64,000 nt of DNA from Fictibacillus sp. b24 (GTDB lineage: Bacteria; Bacillota; Bacilli; Bacillales; Fictibacillaceae), in NCBI RefSeq assembly GCF_030348825.1, contig NZ_JAUCES010000005.1, positions 2,852,001 through 2,916,000 on the forward strand, read 5' to 3'. Position 1 is the first letter of the stretch; each line of letters opens with the position of its first letter. A program made the position numbers and the translations under genes. The notes beneath the pieces were generated by a model. The model did no database searches. It saw nothing but the letters and a program-made list of their open reading frames with translations, and was not told where the DNA came from. This document shows positions 51,976 to 60,463 of this stretch, piece by piece.

Positions 51976-52044
51976 TTAGCACAAATATGCATTTACACGT
52001 ATCCAAATAAACACAAAAACAAAAAGTTCTTTGTGTGAAATCAT
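51976..52044 (-). CDS. Putative leader peptide of the ABC-F gene
   Basis: A 22-residue frame MISHKELFVFVFIWIRVNAY plus LC, stop at 51976 one base before the attenuator hairpin. The run FVFVFIW resembles the stalling stretch of erm-type leaders such as IFVI. No clear ribosome site precedes the ATG, so this is a candidate only. A second tiny frame (52118-52147, MWKTLIFLG) lies further up in the same leader. Confidence 0.4.
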   Translation of the reverse strand: MISHKELFVFVFIWIRVNAYLC

Positions 52045-52094
52045 ATTGGATTTGAAGGTACGTGTGTACGCAAAATGGGCAGACTTATCCTATT

Positions 52095-52222
52095 CTCCAG
52101 GTCTCACTAGTTTAGAGTTAGCCTAAGAAAATAAGAGTTTTCCACATCAGCGTAGTACCGTTCCTTTCCCAAATGACTTCTAATTACAGTATTAGTATAT
52201 TTTTACCAACGAAAAATGTCAA
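52095..52222 (-). promoter_or_regulatory. ABC-F promoter and antiterminator strand
   Basis: TTGACA (52217-52222), 17 nt, TATACT (52194-52199): a near-consensus sigma-A promoter about 285 nt before the start codon. In the leader, CCTGGAG (minus strand of 52095-52101) can pair with CTCCAGG in the terminator (51955-51961). Confidence 0.65.
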
Positions 52223-52239
52223 TCAACTTTCAGTAAAAA

Positions 52240-52524
52240 TCAATTCATTTCATTCGCTTTCTTTTCTGCCATTCGATAGACCTTCATATACAGCATAACA
52301 AGAGATATAGCAATCATGGACGAACCAGCGACAAAAGATAGCAGCGTCCAATCAACAATCCATGAACGATACCATAGATAGAGTGAAACGACGAGATAAC
52401 AACTTAGAATAATGATATACAGTTTTATGCGCGGAAAGAGATATTGCAGCACACCGCTTACTAAGAAGGAAACGAGACAGAGTGGAATTAAATAAAGCAT
52501 CAACACAAATTCGATGTTACTCAT
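52240..52524 (-). CDS. Small membrane protein, 94 residues, unknown
   Basis: Three hydrophobic helices: FVLMLYLIPLCLVSFLVSGV, LYIIILSCYLVVSLYLWYRS and FVAGSSMIAISLVMLYMKVY, ending in a charged tail. No motif is recognised. ATG 52524 has GGGGGTTGGG upstream, a weak ribosome site. It follows the carboxypeptidase gene in reverse order (transcribed before it stops). The ABC-F promoter lies just beyond its stop. Confidence 0.55.
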   Translation of the reverse strand: MSNIEFVLMLYLIPLCLVSFLVSGVLQYLFPRIKLYIIILSCYLVVSLYLWYRSWIVDWTLLSFVAGSSMIAISLVMLYMKVYRMAEKKANEMN

Positions 52525-52591
52525 CACCCAACCCCCAAACCGTTAAAGTGCAAGAGGAAGACACATGAAGATGCACCTTCCCCTCCTTAAG

Positions 52592-54985
52592 TTATTTAAT
52601 GATAAAAGTCTTACTGTTGTACTTCTTGTTCTTTCCAGGTTCATACTTATTCTCAACGTTTCTGCTTGCATCAACCGAGAACCAGTTTAGGGTCGTAGTC
52701 TTATTAAAGGTCAATGTCTCTGCTCCTTCACGCGTTCCGCTGAGCTGCAGCTTTTGAGACTCATACGTCGGACGGCTGCCATCAAGCGTGTAGTAGATTG
52801 TAGCAGGTTCACTTGTTCGGAAACTCACTTCTACTGTATCATCATACTTGCCGCCATTCGGTGTAACGCTTGATTTTGGCGCCTTATTGTCTCTTGAATA
52901 ATCGTAAGCCACATCAATTAATCCCAATAACCCGTTCGAGAATTCCATCGCTTCTTCATGACCTTCTTCAAAAGGCGGTTGAAATCCAACAAGCTCCCAT
53001 CGCTGTGTCTCTTTGTTCCAAAGATCTGCACCTACTTCAAAGTTCCATGCGTAGATCCCTTTTTCATACCAAAGGAAGTCTGCAGAATTTCCGGCAGCTG
53101 AATAAAGAACATCTGGTATTGGGCCGGTACGGCTCGGAAGTATGACTGTTCCTCTGTGCTTTTTGATTTCTTTTAAAATATGATCCGATGCTTGCCAGTA
53201 GTACGCCTCTTCACCAGCTGACGGACGCGGCAGTGTTTCTCGCTCTGGTGTATACGCTCCTGGTGACCACATGAAATAACCGCCATAGCTGTGAATATTC
53301 ATCGCGAACTTGATGTTAGGATTTTGATTTGCCAGCCATACAAGGTTTCGGCTTTCTGGTTCAGAGTGTTCACTAGGTCCTGCATATGTTCCACTTAAGC
53401 AGTTCGTTGTAGATGCTCCAACATATCCATCAAAGGCAGATCCTACATTGTGGTTTCGGTTTAAGTCAACGCCCCATGAATTTCGGTAACCACTGTCAGA
53501 TTGAGCTGGTGAACAGTGATTTGTCATGTTTTTACGCTGTGAATTGAAATCATAAAAGCTATAATGTGCACCGTCTGGGTTCATCGACGGAATGATGAAG
53601 ATGTCGAGATTATCGACGAGTTTCCTAGTGTCCTTATCATGCGCATAGTTTCTGAGCAATCGTTCGGCTGTTTCAACCGACACTAGAGGTGTTACCCATT
53701 CCCGCGCATGTTCTTGTGAATAGCCAAGAACACCTGGCTTTGATCCATCTCGGTGTTTCCCAATTCGAATCGCTTTTACGGCAGCTGGTTCACGCGAAAC
53801 AGAAGCGGGCGCTTTTAAGTTATCTGATAGATTAGCAGTCGCTGGCTCGACGATTCCATTACCCGCGTTATTACGATAAGTTGTGGCCGTTACTAGATTG
53901 CTAGCTTCTGCATTTAATACGTCCACCACTTCTTTAGCCGTACTTCTTGCATTACCGTCTGCATCCGTTGCAAGGGTAACGATTATTTTACTTCCGCTTG
54001 TTCCAACGGATAGTGGCGCATCTGCAGCACCAGCTTTCTTCAGCTCAAGAGAAATCGCATTGCCACCTTCATGCCCCCATGCTTTTGATGTTACAACTAC
54101 TGCTGCATTCTGCATGGTTCCAATTGTTGCTTGAGCTTGACGGCGGTATCCGTTCGTTTTGTTTGGCATTTCAACAATCTCAGCAAGTTCGGGGTATTCT
54201 TTCACTAAGTTTTCAATTCGTGCATTGATTTCGGTAGGATCCATATAATGATCTACAAAGTTCTTTACATAGTGTTTCTTCGGATTGTCCGGTTTATCTG
54301 CACCTAGCCATTCTGTTACTTTAGATGTTGAAGTGCCTCCGAGTGAGCTCTCAATTGTCACTTCACTTGGAATTTCTGTAACGGGTAGCATGAATGAGTG
54401 ATACAGATATTCACCTGCATCTTCAATTTTTTGTAATGTTGCTGTTTTCTCAGCACCATTTTCTGTCCATTTTGCTGTTAAGATCGTACTCGATGTGGCA
54501 CCTGATGTGGATTTTGCTTCTACATAAAGAAATGTGTCGGATTGATTCGTGAAGTGATTTGCTCGGAGAATTGTGACTGTTTCCTCGGCTGAGGTCAGTT
54601 GTTTTTCTTGTTGTATTGCCGTTCTTCTTTCTGCAGCCCGCTGACTGAGCTGACGTTCTGTGATGAGGGTGTCTTTTACTGTGATGCCATAAAGCTTAAG
54701 CATGGCCATTTCGGATGGGGTTACAACTGCATCTACCTCTAGCATCCCGTTTTCGTAATGCACTCTGTGGGTGAGGTCGATGCCAAGTTCACTCAGCTTG
54801 TCCAACGCTTTCTGGTTGTTTGGCACTGAGAGTTGAACGAGAGAAACTGATTCTAAAGGTTGAATTTTTAGAGCTGATGCTTCAGCGCTTTCTGAATGAA
54901 ATCCTGGTTCTAGCGTGGAAAGAGTTAGGCCTGCTATCGTGGATAATACGAGTGCTGACGAGATCCATTTTTTCCTCCCTAACAT
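52592..54985 (-). CDS. Large secreted M14 zinc carboxypeptidase with inserted and C-terminal domains
   Basis: 797 residues. A signal peptide of about 35 residues is followed by an N-terminal propeptide-like region with a coiled charged stretch. The M14 domain spans about 240-690: ligands His426 and Glu429 in EHAREWVTPL, His565 in MNIHSYGGYFMWS, catalytic Glu650 in AWNFEVGADL, and SMNPDGAHYS/DLNRNHNVGS contact the substrate. Unusually, residues about 286-401 insert a Gly/Ala-rich beta domain between the first strand and the zinc motif. The last 100 residues are a chitobiase-type (CHB_HEX_C) domain, with SEPATIYYTLDGSRPTYE. ATG 54985 follows AGGAGG 11 nt upstream. Confidence 0.9.
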   Translation of the reverse strand: MLGRKKWISSALVLSTIAGLTLSTLEPGFHSESAEASALKIQPLESVSLVQLSVPNNQKALDKLSELGIDLTHRVHYENGMLEVDAVVTPSEMAMLKLYGITVKDTLITERQLSQRAAERRTAIQQEKQLTSAEETVTILRANHFTNQSDTFLYVEAKSTSGATSSTILTAKWTENGAEKTATLQKIEDAGEYLYHSFMLPVTEIPSEVTIESSLGGTSTSKVTEWLGADKPDNPKKHYVKNFVDHYMDPTEINARIENLVKEYPELAEIVEMPNKTNGYRRQAQATIGTMQNAAVVVTSKAWGHEGGNAISLELKKAGAADAPLSVGTSGSKIIVTLATDADGNARSTAKEVVDVLNAEASNLVTATTYRNNAGNGIVEPATANLSDNLKAPASVSREPAAVKAIRIGKHRDGSKPGVLGYSQEHAREWVTPLVSVETAERLLRNYAHDKDTRKLVDNLDIFIIPSMNPDGAHYSFYDFNSQRKNMTNHCSPAQSDSGYRNSWGVDLNRNHNVGSAFDGYVGASTTNCLSGTYAGPSEHSEPESRNLVWLANQNPNIKFAMNIHSYGGYFMWSPGAYTPERETLPRPSAGEEAYYWQASDHILKEIKKHRGTVILPSRTGPIPDVLYSAAGNSADFLWYEKGIYAWNFEVGADLWNKETQRWELVGFQPPFEEGHEEAMEFSNGLLGLIDVAYDYSRDNKAPKSSVTPNGGKYDDTVEVSFRTSEPATIYYTLDGSRPTYESQKLQLSGTREGAETLTFNKTTTLNWFSVDASRNVENKYEPGKNKKYNSKTFIIK

Positions 54986-55193
54986 AAAAAAGCACACCTC
55001 CTATGTAATCATAAGGTAAGTGTAACTTTATTATCAGAAAATTCAATCATACTTAAGGATGGTCATTTTATAAAGTAAAGTACCTAATTATGTAAAAGAA
55101 TACCGATTGCACTCAGCTAAAAGGAAATTTATAGTAAATATGGAATAGATAGAAAGTCTATGCTGTGCTATTTAAGCCTTCTGATAACAGCGC

Positions 55194-55757
55194 CTATGAT
55201 AACCACTCTTCTTTCAAAATCGAATATAATTTTAAATCCTGATGTTGGCCTTTCGCGAACATCGCTTTTCTAAGAATTCCTTCATAAGACATACCGAGTT
55301 TTTTCATAACCCCTTCGGATCCAGCGTTCTCTAAAAAACATCTAGCTTGAATTCTTACAAGGTCCATATACTTAAATCCAAACTCAACAAGTTCACTTAC
55401 AGCTTCTGTTATGATCCCCTGTCCCCAATATTTTTTAGATAAAACATATCCGATCTCAGCTGTATGGTGATGAGGCTGCCACGAGACAAAGTCTACCGTT
55501 CCAATAAATTCTCCATTTTCTTTTCGTTCAATTCCCCATGGCGCAATCTCACCGCGAGCGTACTTGCCTAGTATGAACTCTATAAACTTCTCCGTGTCTG
55601 CCAGCGATAGATGTGTATCCCACGTTACATATTTTGAAACATCGTCATCTGATCCATATTGAAACATATCCTCTGCATCATCTAACGTAATTTTTCTTAA
55701 GAATAGCCGTTCCGTTTCTAACAATGGCAAGTCACCATAAATTTTCTTTACCTCCAT
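55194..55757 (-). CDS. RimJ/RimL-like GNAT N-acetyltransferase
   Basis: 187 residues. ETERLFLRKITLDDAEDMFQ is the RimJ start; the CoA loop is LSKKYWGQGIITEAVSELVE (YWGQGI), and FLENAGSEGVMKKLGMSYEG the C-terminal strand. GAGGAG lies 7 nt before ATG 55757. The likely activity is acetylation of an N-terminal amino group or small amine, but the target is unknown. Confidence 0.87.
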   Translation of the reverse strand: MEVKKIYGDLPLLETERLFLRKITLDDAEDMFQYGSDDDVSKYVTWDTHLSLADTEKFIEFILGKYARGEIAPWGIERKENGEFIGTVDFVSWQPHHHTAEIGYVLSKKYWGQGIITEAVSELVEFGFKYMDLVRIQARCFLENAGSEGVMKKLGMSYEGILRKAMFAKGQHQDLKLYSILKEEWLS

Positions 55758-55858
55758 CCAACCACTCCTCACTTTTTTACATTGTATCTCTTCCTACTCT
55801 TAATAAAAAGGAAAATTATGGACAGATGTCGAATTTTTGCAGTAAGGGGGAATGGTTC

Positions 55859-57427
55859 ATGAAAAAATTTGCTATTAAAATAAAACCACTTTTGATACCT
55901 TTCATCTTTTTTGTATTGATATTTTCAGCTTTCACCATGAAAAATTTAGAGATAGAATTAATGCTTCCTGATGAGGGCTGGAGTCGATCATTGCCACTCG
56001 CAACCGAAAGCGTCGGTGAAGTAAAGCCTGTTTTTCAAGAAAAGAATGGAGCACAGCATGTTTATGTTCCGAAAGAAAATGAAGTATTGAGTTTTAAAGT
56101 AACAGACAACCTTCAGGTAACAGATAAAAAAACAGTGCCTGTATCCATACCAAGTCCTCAAAATTTCTGGGTTAATGGAAATGATTATGTCTTTGTAAAG
56201 AACAAGCAGCTTATTCATTATGACGGTAAAAAAGAAAACATATTGGATCAAGATGTTATGGGAATAGATTCCAATCAGAACAATATCATTTATTTTAAAG
56301 AAAATGAAATTCTTAAAGTAAATATTGGCTCATGGGATGTAAAATCCATTGATATAGTAGATGAACGTTTAAAATCTATTGCATTAAACAGTCAATCCGA
56401 TTCTTTTATGACCACCGGAATTACTTCCGCACAATCTAAGAATGTTAAAGTAATTTTTTATGAAGCAGATAGCCGCTCAGGGTACAGAACTCACCTCATT
56501 TTGAATAAAGATGAAGCACTTAATGAGAGTCGTTTTGGCTTTTATTTTATTGAAAACGGTAAAAATTTAACGATTTATTATACCTTTTTTAAAAATAGTT
56601 CTGGCGGAAAATCGTATACTGTTTATCAAGGAACGAATCAATTAGGGACGAATAAAGAGTGGAAATTTAACAAGATGACGTTCATGGATAAGAACGGTGT
56701 GAAGCTGGCAAACCCGAAGTATATTGAATACGGTGTTGATGAAAACAATTCCGCAAAAATTTTATTTACTACCCGAGCGCTTAAATCAAATGAAAAAGAG
56801 GCAGTGAATGTTTACGAAGCTCGTCCTGATGGGGATGTTTGGATGACAGAACTTCGCAGTACAACAAATCATCAGTCCATTTACGCACATTGGCTTGGTG
56901 ACGAATCCATCATGTGGATGAACATGGTCGGCAACAAAGAGTTTTCGTTTAGTGCGGCTTCAACAAAACAGGACGTAATTGAAAAAAGCCAAGCGGTAAC
57001 GAAAGAGGATTTTAAACAAGCTGCATCTGCAACAATACTTTCTTTATTCCAAGCTATGATCTTTGCGATGAGCTCTATCTATTGGATTGCTCCTTCTGTT
57101 CTTTTTACGGTAGTTATCTATATGACAAAAATAAAGCTCATGGAGGATGAGGATAAACGCGTGATGTACACCATTCTTGCTCTGTTTCTTGGTGTACAGG
57201 TCATCTTTATTCAGAAGTTATTTAATACTCACTATTATATGTATGCCCCTGACTTCTTAACCTTTTCGGGAAGTTCATTTGCTATACCGATTGTGCTTGC
57301 TTTGTTTAGCGGCGCAGCTGTTTGGTTCGGTAAAAAACAAGATTGGAGCATGTTAACATCTATTTGTTATTTTGCTGTCCTAAATACCTTTTTCCTATCT
57401 TTAGTTGTTGGACCTTATATGTTTTAA
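55859..57427 (+). CDS. Unknown membrane protein with large outer domain
   Basis: 522 residues, not recognised. A first transmembrane helix (KPLLIPFIFFVLIFSAFTMK) is followed by about 390 residues of outer, beta-rich sequence with short repeated strands (YVPKENEVLSFKVTDNLQVT, VPSPQNFWVNGNDYVFVKNK-like), which has the character of a propeller. The last 110 residues hold four helices (LSLFQAMIFAMSSIYWIAPS, VLFTVVIYMTKIKLM, LALFLGVQVIFIQKLF, CYFAVLNTFFLSLVVGPYMF). GGGGG lies 8 nt before ATG 55859. It is followed by a NUDIX gene after 18 nt, likely one transcript. A sensor or transporter-accessory role is possible. Confidence 0.6.
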   Translation: MKKFAIKIKPLLIPFIFFVLIFSAFTMKNLEIELMLPDEGWSRSLPLATESVGEVKPVFQEKNGAQHVYVPKENEVLSFKVTDNLQVTDKKTVPVSIPSPQNFWVNGNDYVFVKNKQLIHYDGKKENILDQDVMGIDSNQNNIIYFKENEILKVNIGSWDVKSIDIVDERLKSIALNSQSDSFMTTGITSAQSKNVKVIFYEADSRSGYRTHLILNKDEALNESRFGFYFIENGKNLTIYYTFFKNSSGGKSYTVYQGTNQLGTNKEWKFNKMTFMDKNGVKLANPKYIEYGVDENNSAKILFTTRALKSNEKEAVNVYEARPDGDVWMTELRSTTNHQSIYAHWLGDESIMWMNMVGNKEFSFSAASTKQDVIEKSQAVTKEDFKQAASATILSLFQAMIFAMSSIYWIAPSVLFTVVIYMTKIKLMEDEDKRVMYTILALFLGVQVIFIQKLFNTHYYMYAPDFLTFSGSSFAIPIVLALFSGAAVWFGKKQDWSMLTSICYFAVLNTFFLSLVVGPYMF

Positions 57428-57445
57428 ATTTGGAGGATACACAAT

Positions 57446-58210
57446 ATGAAATTAGTAAAACTTAAACCAGTTACGAAACCCGTAAAGATTACATTAGATG
57501 ATCATCCTATGCAGTTATCACCAACATTCCAATCTGAAGTTGAAAATTTCTGGACCCGTTTTAACTCAGATTCCCGTTTCACCCGAGGCGAAGTTTTTCA
57601 TGTGGATGCGCTTGAAGAAACGGAAAAAGAACTTAAGCTAAACCTAAAAAGCACTGATTACGCCCATTATCTTTATTCTGTTAAAAATGAACCAGTGGGT
57701 GATGAGGGGTGCAGAGTCATTTACGGAGCAGGCTTAGTGGAAACCTCAGATTCTTACTTCGTTTTTGGTGAGATGAATGATCATACTGCTTATCCAGGCA
57801 GGCTGCAGTGTGTTGGCGGCGGCTTAAGCAGGGAAGATCTTCAAGGAAATCAATTTCAAATAAGAAATAGTGTATTGCGAGAAATGACTGAAGAGCTGGG
57901 TATCGATACTGAGAACGTGACAAGTTGCTCTGCTTGTTTTGTGAAAACAGGCGGAAATTATGATTTTATCACGGTGCTCTATTATATTCAGCTCGACTTA
58001 ACACTTCACCAGTTAGAAGAAAGGTATAAGACGTTTTGTGAGGAAATGATGGATAAAGGTGAGGTCCCAGAGTTTGCACAAATGGTTAAGATTAAAAACG
58101 AATCAGAATACATTAAGAACTTCATTAATAATGATAACCGCAGCTCGGTTGATTATCTGATTCCACTTCTTAAGAAAGCAAGTGAGCTTTCATTTGTACA
58201 TTCAAACTAG
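57446..58210 (+). CDS. NUDIX-like hydrolase with long N-terminal domain
   Basis: 254 residues. The NUDIX part is at 120-210: GRLQCVGGGLSREDLQGNQF and IRNSVLREMTEELGIDTENV, with the REMTEELG helix intact but a longer gap from the GG than in the classical 23-residue box. The first 110 residues (LSPTFQSEVENFWTRFNSDS) form an additional domain. GGAGG precedes the ATG. Co-transcribed with the membrane protein before it. Substrate unknown. Confidence 0.72.
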   Translation: MKLVKLKPVTKPVKITLDDHPMQLSPTFQSEVENFWTRFNSDSRFTRGEVFHVDALEETEKELKLNLKSTDYAHYLYSVKNEPVGDEGCRVIYGAGLVETSDSYFVFGEMNDHTAYPGRLQCVGGGLSREDLQGNQFQIRNSVLREMTEELGIDTENVTSCSACFVKTGGNYDFITVLYYIQLDLTLHQLEERYKTFCEEMMDKGEVPEFAQMVKIKNESEYIKNFINNDNRSSVDYLIPLLKKASELSFVHSN

Positions 58211-58227
58211 AATAGAGTGTTCAACTT

Positions 58228-58410
58228 TTGAAAAGAGAAAACTGGCCCCTTCACTTCTCAAATTTGTTAGTCCTTATCCTGATCGTTGTAAACTCAATAG
58301 AAAAAATATACCACATCGACTTATTTAAGTGGACAATCGTTATTTATATCGTCTGTTTTTGTTGGTTGAGTTTTGTCATCTATATGGTGATAAAAAGAGG
58401 GAAACGGTAA
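58228..58410 (+). CDS. Short two-helix membrane peptide
   Basis: 60 residues with two hydrophobic helices (NLLVLILIVVNSIEKIY, WTIVIYIVCFCWLSFVIYMV) and a basic end KRGKR. TTG start, no good ribosome site, so real expression is doubtful. It stops right before an in-frame remnant of a YiaA-type protein (58411). Confidence 0.35.
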   Translation: MKRENWPLHFSNLLVLILIVVNSIEKIYHIDLFKWTIVIYIVCFCWLSFVIYMVIKRGKR

Positions 58411-58600
58411 GGTACTAACGCTGACAATCTCCAGTTGAATGAAAAGGGGTATTATATCTCTGTTATGATTTTGGTGGCAGTTGGTGCGATTCTTACTCAA
58501 AAAGTTACACGTGATAATGCGGAAGATGACGAGCTGATAGCTGAGCAAGAACGTAACCGCAATAAAAAAGGAAGGCACATTACATGCCTTCCTTTTGTCA
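58411..58600 (+). pseudogene. Remnant of a YiaA/YiaB two-helix membrane protein
   Basis: After the stop at 58410 the same frame reads ADNLQLNEKGYYISVMILVA then LTQKVTRDNAE, which matches the second half of the YiaA/YiaB repeat (LNEKGYY ... QK..RD). The first helix of the repeat is absent, the frame has no proper start, and it runs through the terminator hairpin at 58568. It looks like a decayed fragment. Confidence 0.5.
58568..58600. terminator. Terminator between converging genes
   Basis: AAAGGAAGGCA / TGCCTTCCTTTT perfect arms around seven bases. Confidence 0.82.
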
Positions 58601-58604
58601 TTAA

Positions 58605-58901
58605 TTATCTTTTTACTTGTTCACCAGCATAGATCTTTACATCTGTTGGTGCAGCCATAAAGCTTTGTGCTTTTTGGCCGAACGCGATAAAGTGCTCACT
58701 AGTATTGTGCTTTTGAACCGCTTCTTGGTTCTCCCATACTTCCACCATTAAGTAAGTGGCTTCTTTCTCACTGTCCTTCATTAAATCGTATTGGATGTTT
58801 CCACTCTCAGCACGTGAAGCTTCAACTAATGTTTTTACTTCTTCTAAAAATGCTTCTTCTTTTTCGGGACGTACGGTTAAACCTGCATGAATAATAATCA
58901 T
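58605..58901 (-). CDS. Antibiotic biosynthesis monooxygenase-domain (YgiN-like) protein
   Basis: 98 residues, ferredoxin-like ABM fold: MIIIHAGLTVRPEKEEAFLE, then ESGNIQYDLMKDSEKEATYL and VEVWENQEAVQKHNTSEHFI carry the family pattern. Such proteins act as quinol monooxygenases or heme-degrading relatives. It follows the nitroreductase by 18 nt and probably shares its transcript; both are quinone-related functions. Confidence 0.88.
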   Translation of the reverse strand: MIIIHAGLTVRPEKEEAFLEEVKTLVEASRAESGNIQYDLMKDSEKEATYLMVEVWENQEAVQKHNTSEHFIAFGQKAQSFMAAPTDVKIYAGEQVKR

Positions 58902-58919
58902 ATTAATGGCTCCCCTTTC

Positions 58920-59555
58920 TTATCTCCACTCTGTTGTTTCTTCCACAGATAGACGAACAGATTGATATCCTTGATCTGCAGCTTTTCCGATTGAAAGCAG
59001 CATTACAGGGAAATAACGTTCTTTATCCAAACCGAAAGCTTCAGCAATCTGAGCTTTTTCATATCCACCGATCGGATTCGTGTCATATCCATGTGCACGA
59101 GCAACGAGCATTAATTGCATAGAAACAAGTCCTGCATCAATCAAGTTCATGTCTTTGAACTGTTCTGGAGTCATTTGTTCTAAAAGCCCACGAATTGCTG
59201 GGACTTGTTGATCTCTTACTTCGGACGGCATATGTCCTTCGTCTACCGCTTTGTCATAAATTCTTTCTAAATAATCCAAGCTGTTGTTGTCAGCAAATAC
59301 AGCAATTACAGCAGATGAAGTCTCTACTTGTCTTTGGTTGAACTTAGCAAGTGGTGCTAACGTTTCTTTTCCTTCTGGTGTATCAATTACTACAAAACGC
59401 CAAGGCTGTAAGTTAACAGAAGATGGTGCAAGAGATGCTTCTGTCAGGATCTCCTTCATTTCTTCTCTTGAGATTTTTACAGATGGATCATAATTACGAA
59501 TGGAACGGCGTCCTGTGATAATTTCGTTGAAGTCATTAATTTTTGTTTGTTGCAT
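58920..59555 (-). CDS. Nitroreductase-family oxidoreductase
   Basis: 211 residues, FMN enzyme. TGRRSIRNYDPSVKISREEM then EASLAPSSVNLQPWRFVVID is the FMN-binding start; GYDTNPIGGYEKAQIAEAFG is the later signature, as in YodC/MhqN. GAGGAGA-like site upstream. It is the first gene of a unit with the ABM protein, next to a MarR-family gene transcribed the same way. Reduces quinones or nitro compounds. Confidence 0.9.
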   Translation of the reverse strand: MQQTKINDFNEIITGRRSIRNYDPSVKISREEMKEILTEASLAPSSVNLQPWRFVVIDTPEGKETLAPLAKFNQRQVETSSAVIAVFADNNSLDYLERIYDKAVDEGHMPSEVRDQQVPAIRGLLEQMTPEQFKDMNLIDAGLVSMQLMLVARAHGYDTNPIGGYEKAQIAEAFGLDKERYFPVMLLSIGKAADQGYQSVRLSVEETTEWR

Positions 59556-59597
59556 GGTACATTCTCCTTTATGTCTTAGTCTTAGATGTATGAGGTG

Positions 59598-60035
59598 TTA
59601 CTCAAATTTTTCGATGTTGTGCTGGATGCGCGTTAGCATGTCGAGAAGAACGTTTCTCTCCTCAGCTGAAAAGTCATGTAAAACACCTGAGATAAACCGC
59701 TCTTTTTCTTCTCGGTAATGAACGATTCTCGTTCGGCCATCTTCCGATAAAGAAACATACGTAAACCGCTGATCCTTAGGGTCTTTCCGTCGGATAATCA
59801 TTCCTTTTTCTTCGAGCTGTTTAAGATGTCTGGTAACTGCAGCATGGTCTATGTTCACTTTCTTCTGAAGAGCTCTTTGGCTGATCTCTTCTACTTCATA
59901 CAATTCATGCAAAAGTTCCAAGCGCGTTTGGCTGATGCCGGTACAGCTTTCAAACTTCGGCGCTGTCCTGCGATGGATCTCGTACAATCTGGTAATAATC
60001 TTCTCGTCTTCTATAGTTGAGTTGGACAATAACAT
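59598..60035 (-). CDS. MarR-family regulator
   Basis: 145 residues. Winged helix region EISQRALQKKVNIDHAAVTR, HLKQLEEKGMIIRRKDPKDQ and RFTYVSLSEDGRTRIVHYRE. ATG 60035 with AAAGGAGG before it (a TTG two codons later is an alternative). No cysteine suitable for thiol sensing is obvious except one near Cys in FESCTGISQ, so the YodB/OhrR mode is possible but unproved. Two tandem palindromes lie in its promoter (60053). It precedes the nitroreductase and ABM genes by 42 nt and probably regulates them. Confidence 0.88.
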   Translation of the reverse strand: MLLSNSTIEDEKIITRLYEIHRRTAPKFESCTGISQTRLELLHELYEVEEISQRALQKKVNIDHAAVTRHLKQLEEKGMIIRRKDPKDQRFTYVSLSEDGRTRIVHYREEKERFISGVLHDFSAEERNVLLDMLTRIQHNIEKFE

Positions 60036-60052
60036 CCCCCTCCTTTTATTAA

Positions 60053-60079
60053 TTGATAGGTCAATCATTGATACGTCAA
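60053..60079 (-). promoter_or_regulatory. Tandem 12-bp palindromes, likely MarR operator
   Basis: TTGATAGGTCAA (60053-60064) and TTGATACGTCAA (60068-60079), each of TTGA-N4-TCAA form, 15 nt apart. They overlap the region where the minus-strand promoter must be, 18 nt before the marR start. Confidence 0.7.
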
Positions 60080-60137
60080 CTAATATAAAACACTGCATCA
60101 CTTATGTCAACTGTTTAACTTTTTTATGTAAAAAACA

Positions 60138-60172
60138 AAAAGGCTATCTGCTATTAACAGATAGCCGAGCCA
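60138..60172 (-). terminator. Terminator after the SASP gene
   Basis: Arms GGCTATCTG / CAGATAGCC around a short loop, T5 on the minus side. Confidence 0.85.
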
Positions 60173-60186
60173 TGATATTAAATTAA

Positions 60187-60369
60187 TTAGCGCTTTCCGC
60201 CAAGAGCTTGAGCTACTAGACGTTTTGTGATTTCTCCACCTACAGATCCGTTAGCACGAGAAGTGCTGTCTGGTCCAAGGTTTACACCGAACTCAGAAGC
60301 GATTTCATACTTCATTTGGTCGATAGCTTGTTGTGCACCAGGTACTACTAATTGGTTTGTGTTAGCCAT
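60187..60369 (-). CDS. Alpha/beta-type small acid-soluble spore protein
   Basis: 60 residues. It coats spore DNA and protects it from UV and hydrolysis. [20 protein letters not shown] contains the germination-protease site EIA/SEF and the DNA-contact helix; [19 protein letters not shown] is the second conserved helix. AGGAGGTG precedes the ATG. Monocistronic. It shows that the organism forms endospores and that the gene is probably sigma-G dependent, though the promoter here fits only loosely. Confidence 0.97.
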   Translation of the reverse strand: MANTNQLVVPGAQQAIDQMKYEIASEFGVNLGPDSTSRANGSVGGEITKRLVAQALGGKR

Positions 60370-60463
60370 TTTGTTTTCACCTCCTAGTTGAATTAAGATT
60401 ATAATTCCACATTGAATCGTTCTTATGCGTTACAGAGATAGGTAGTATTTGTTAATAAAAAAA

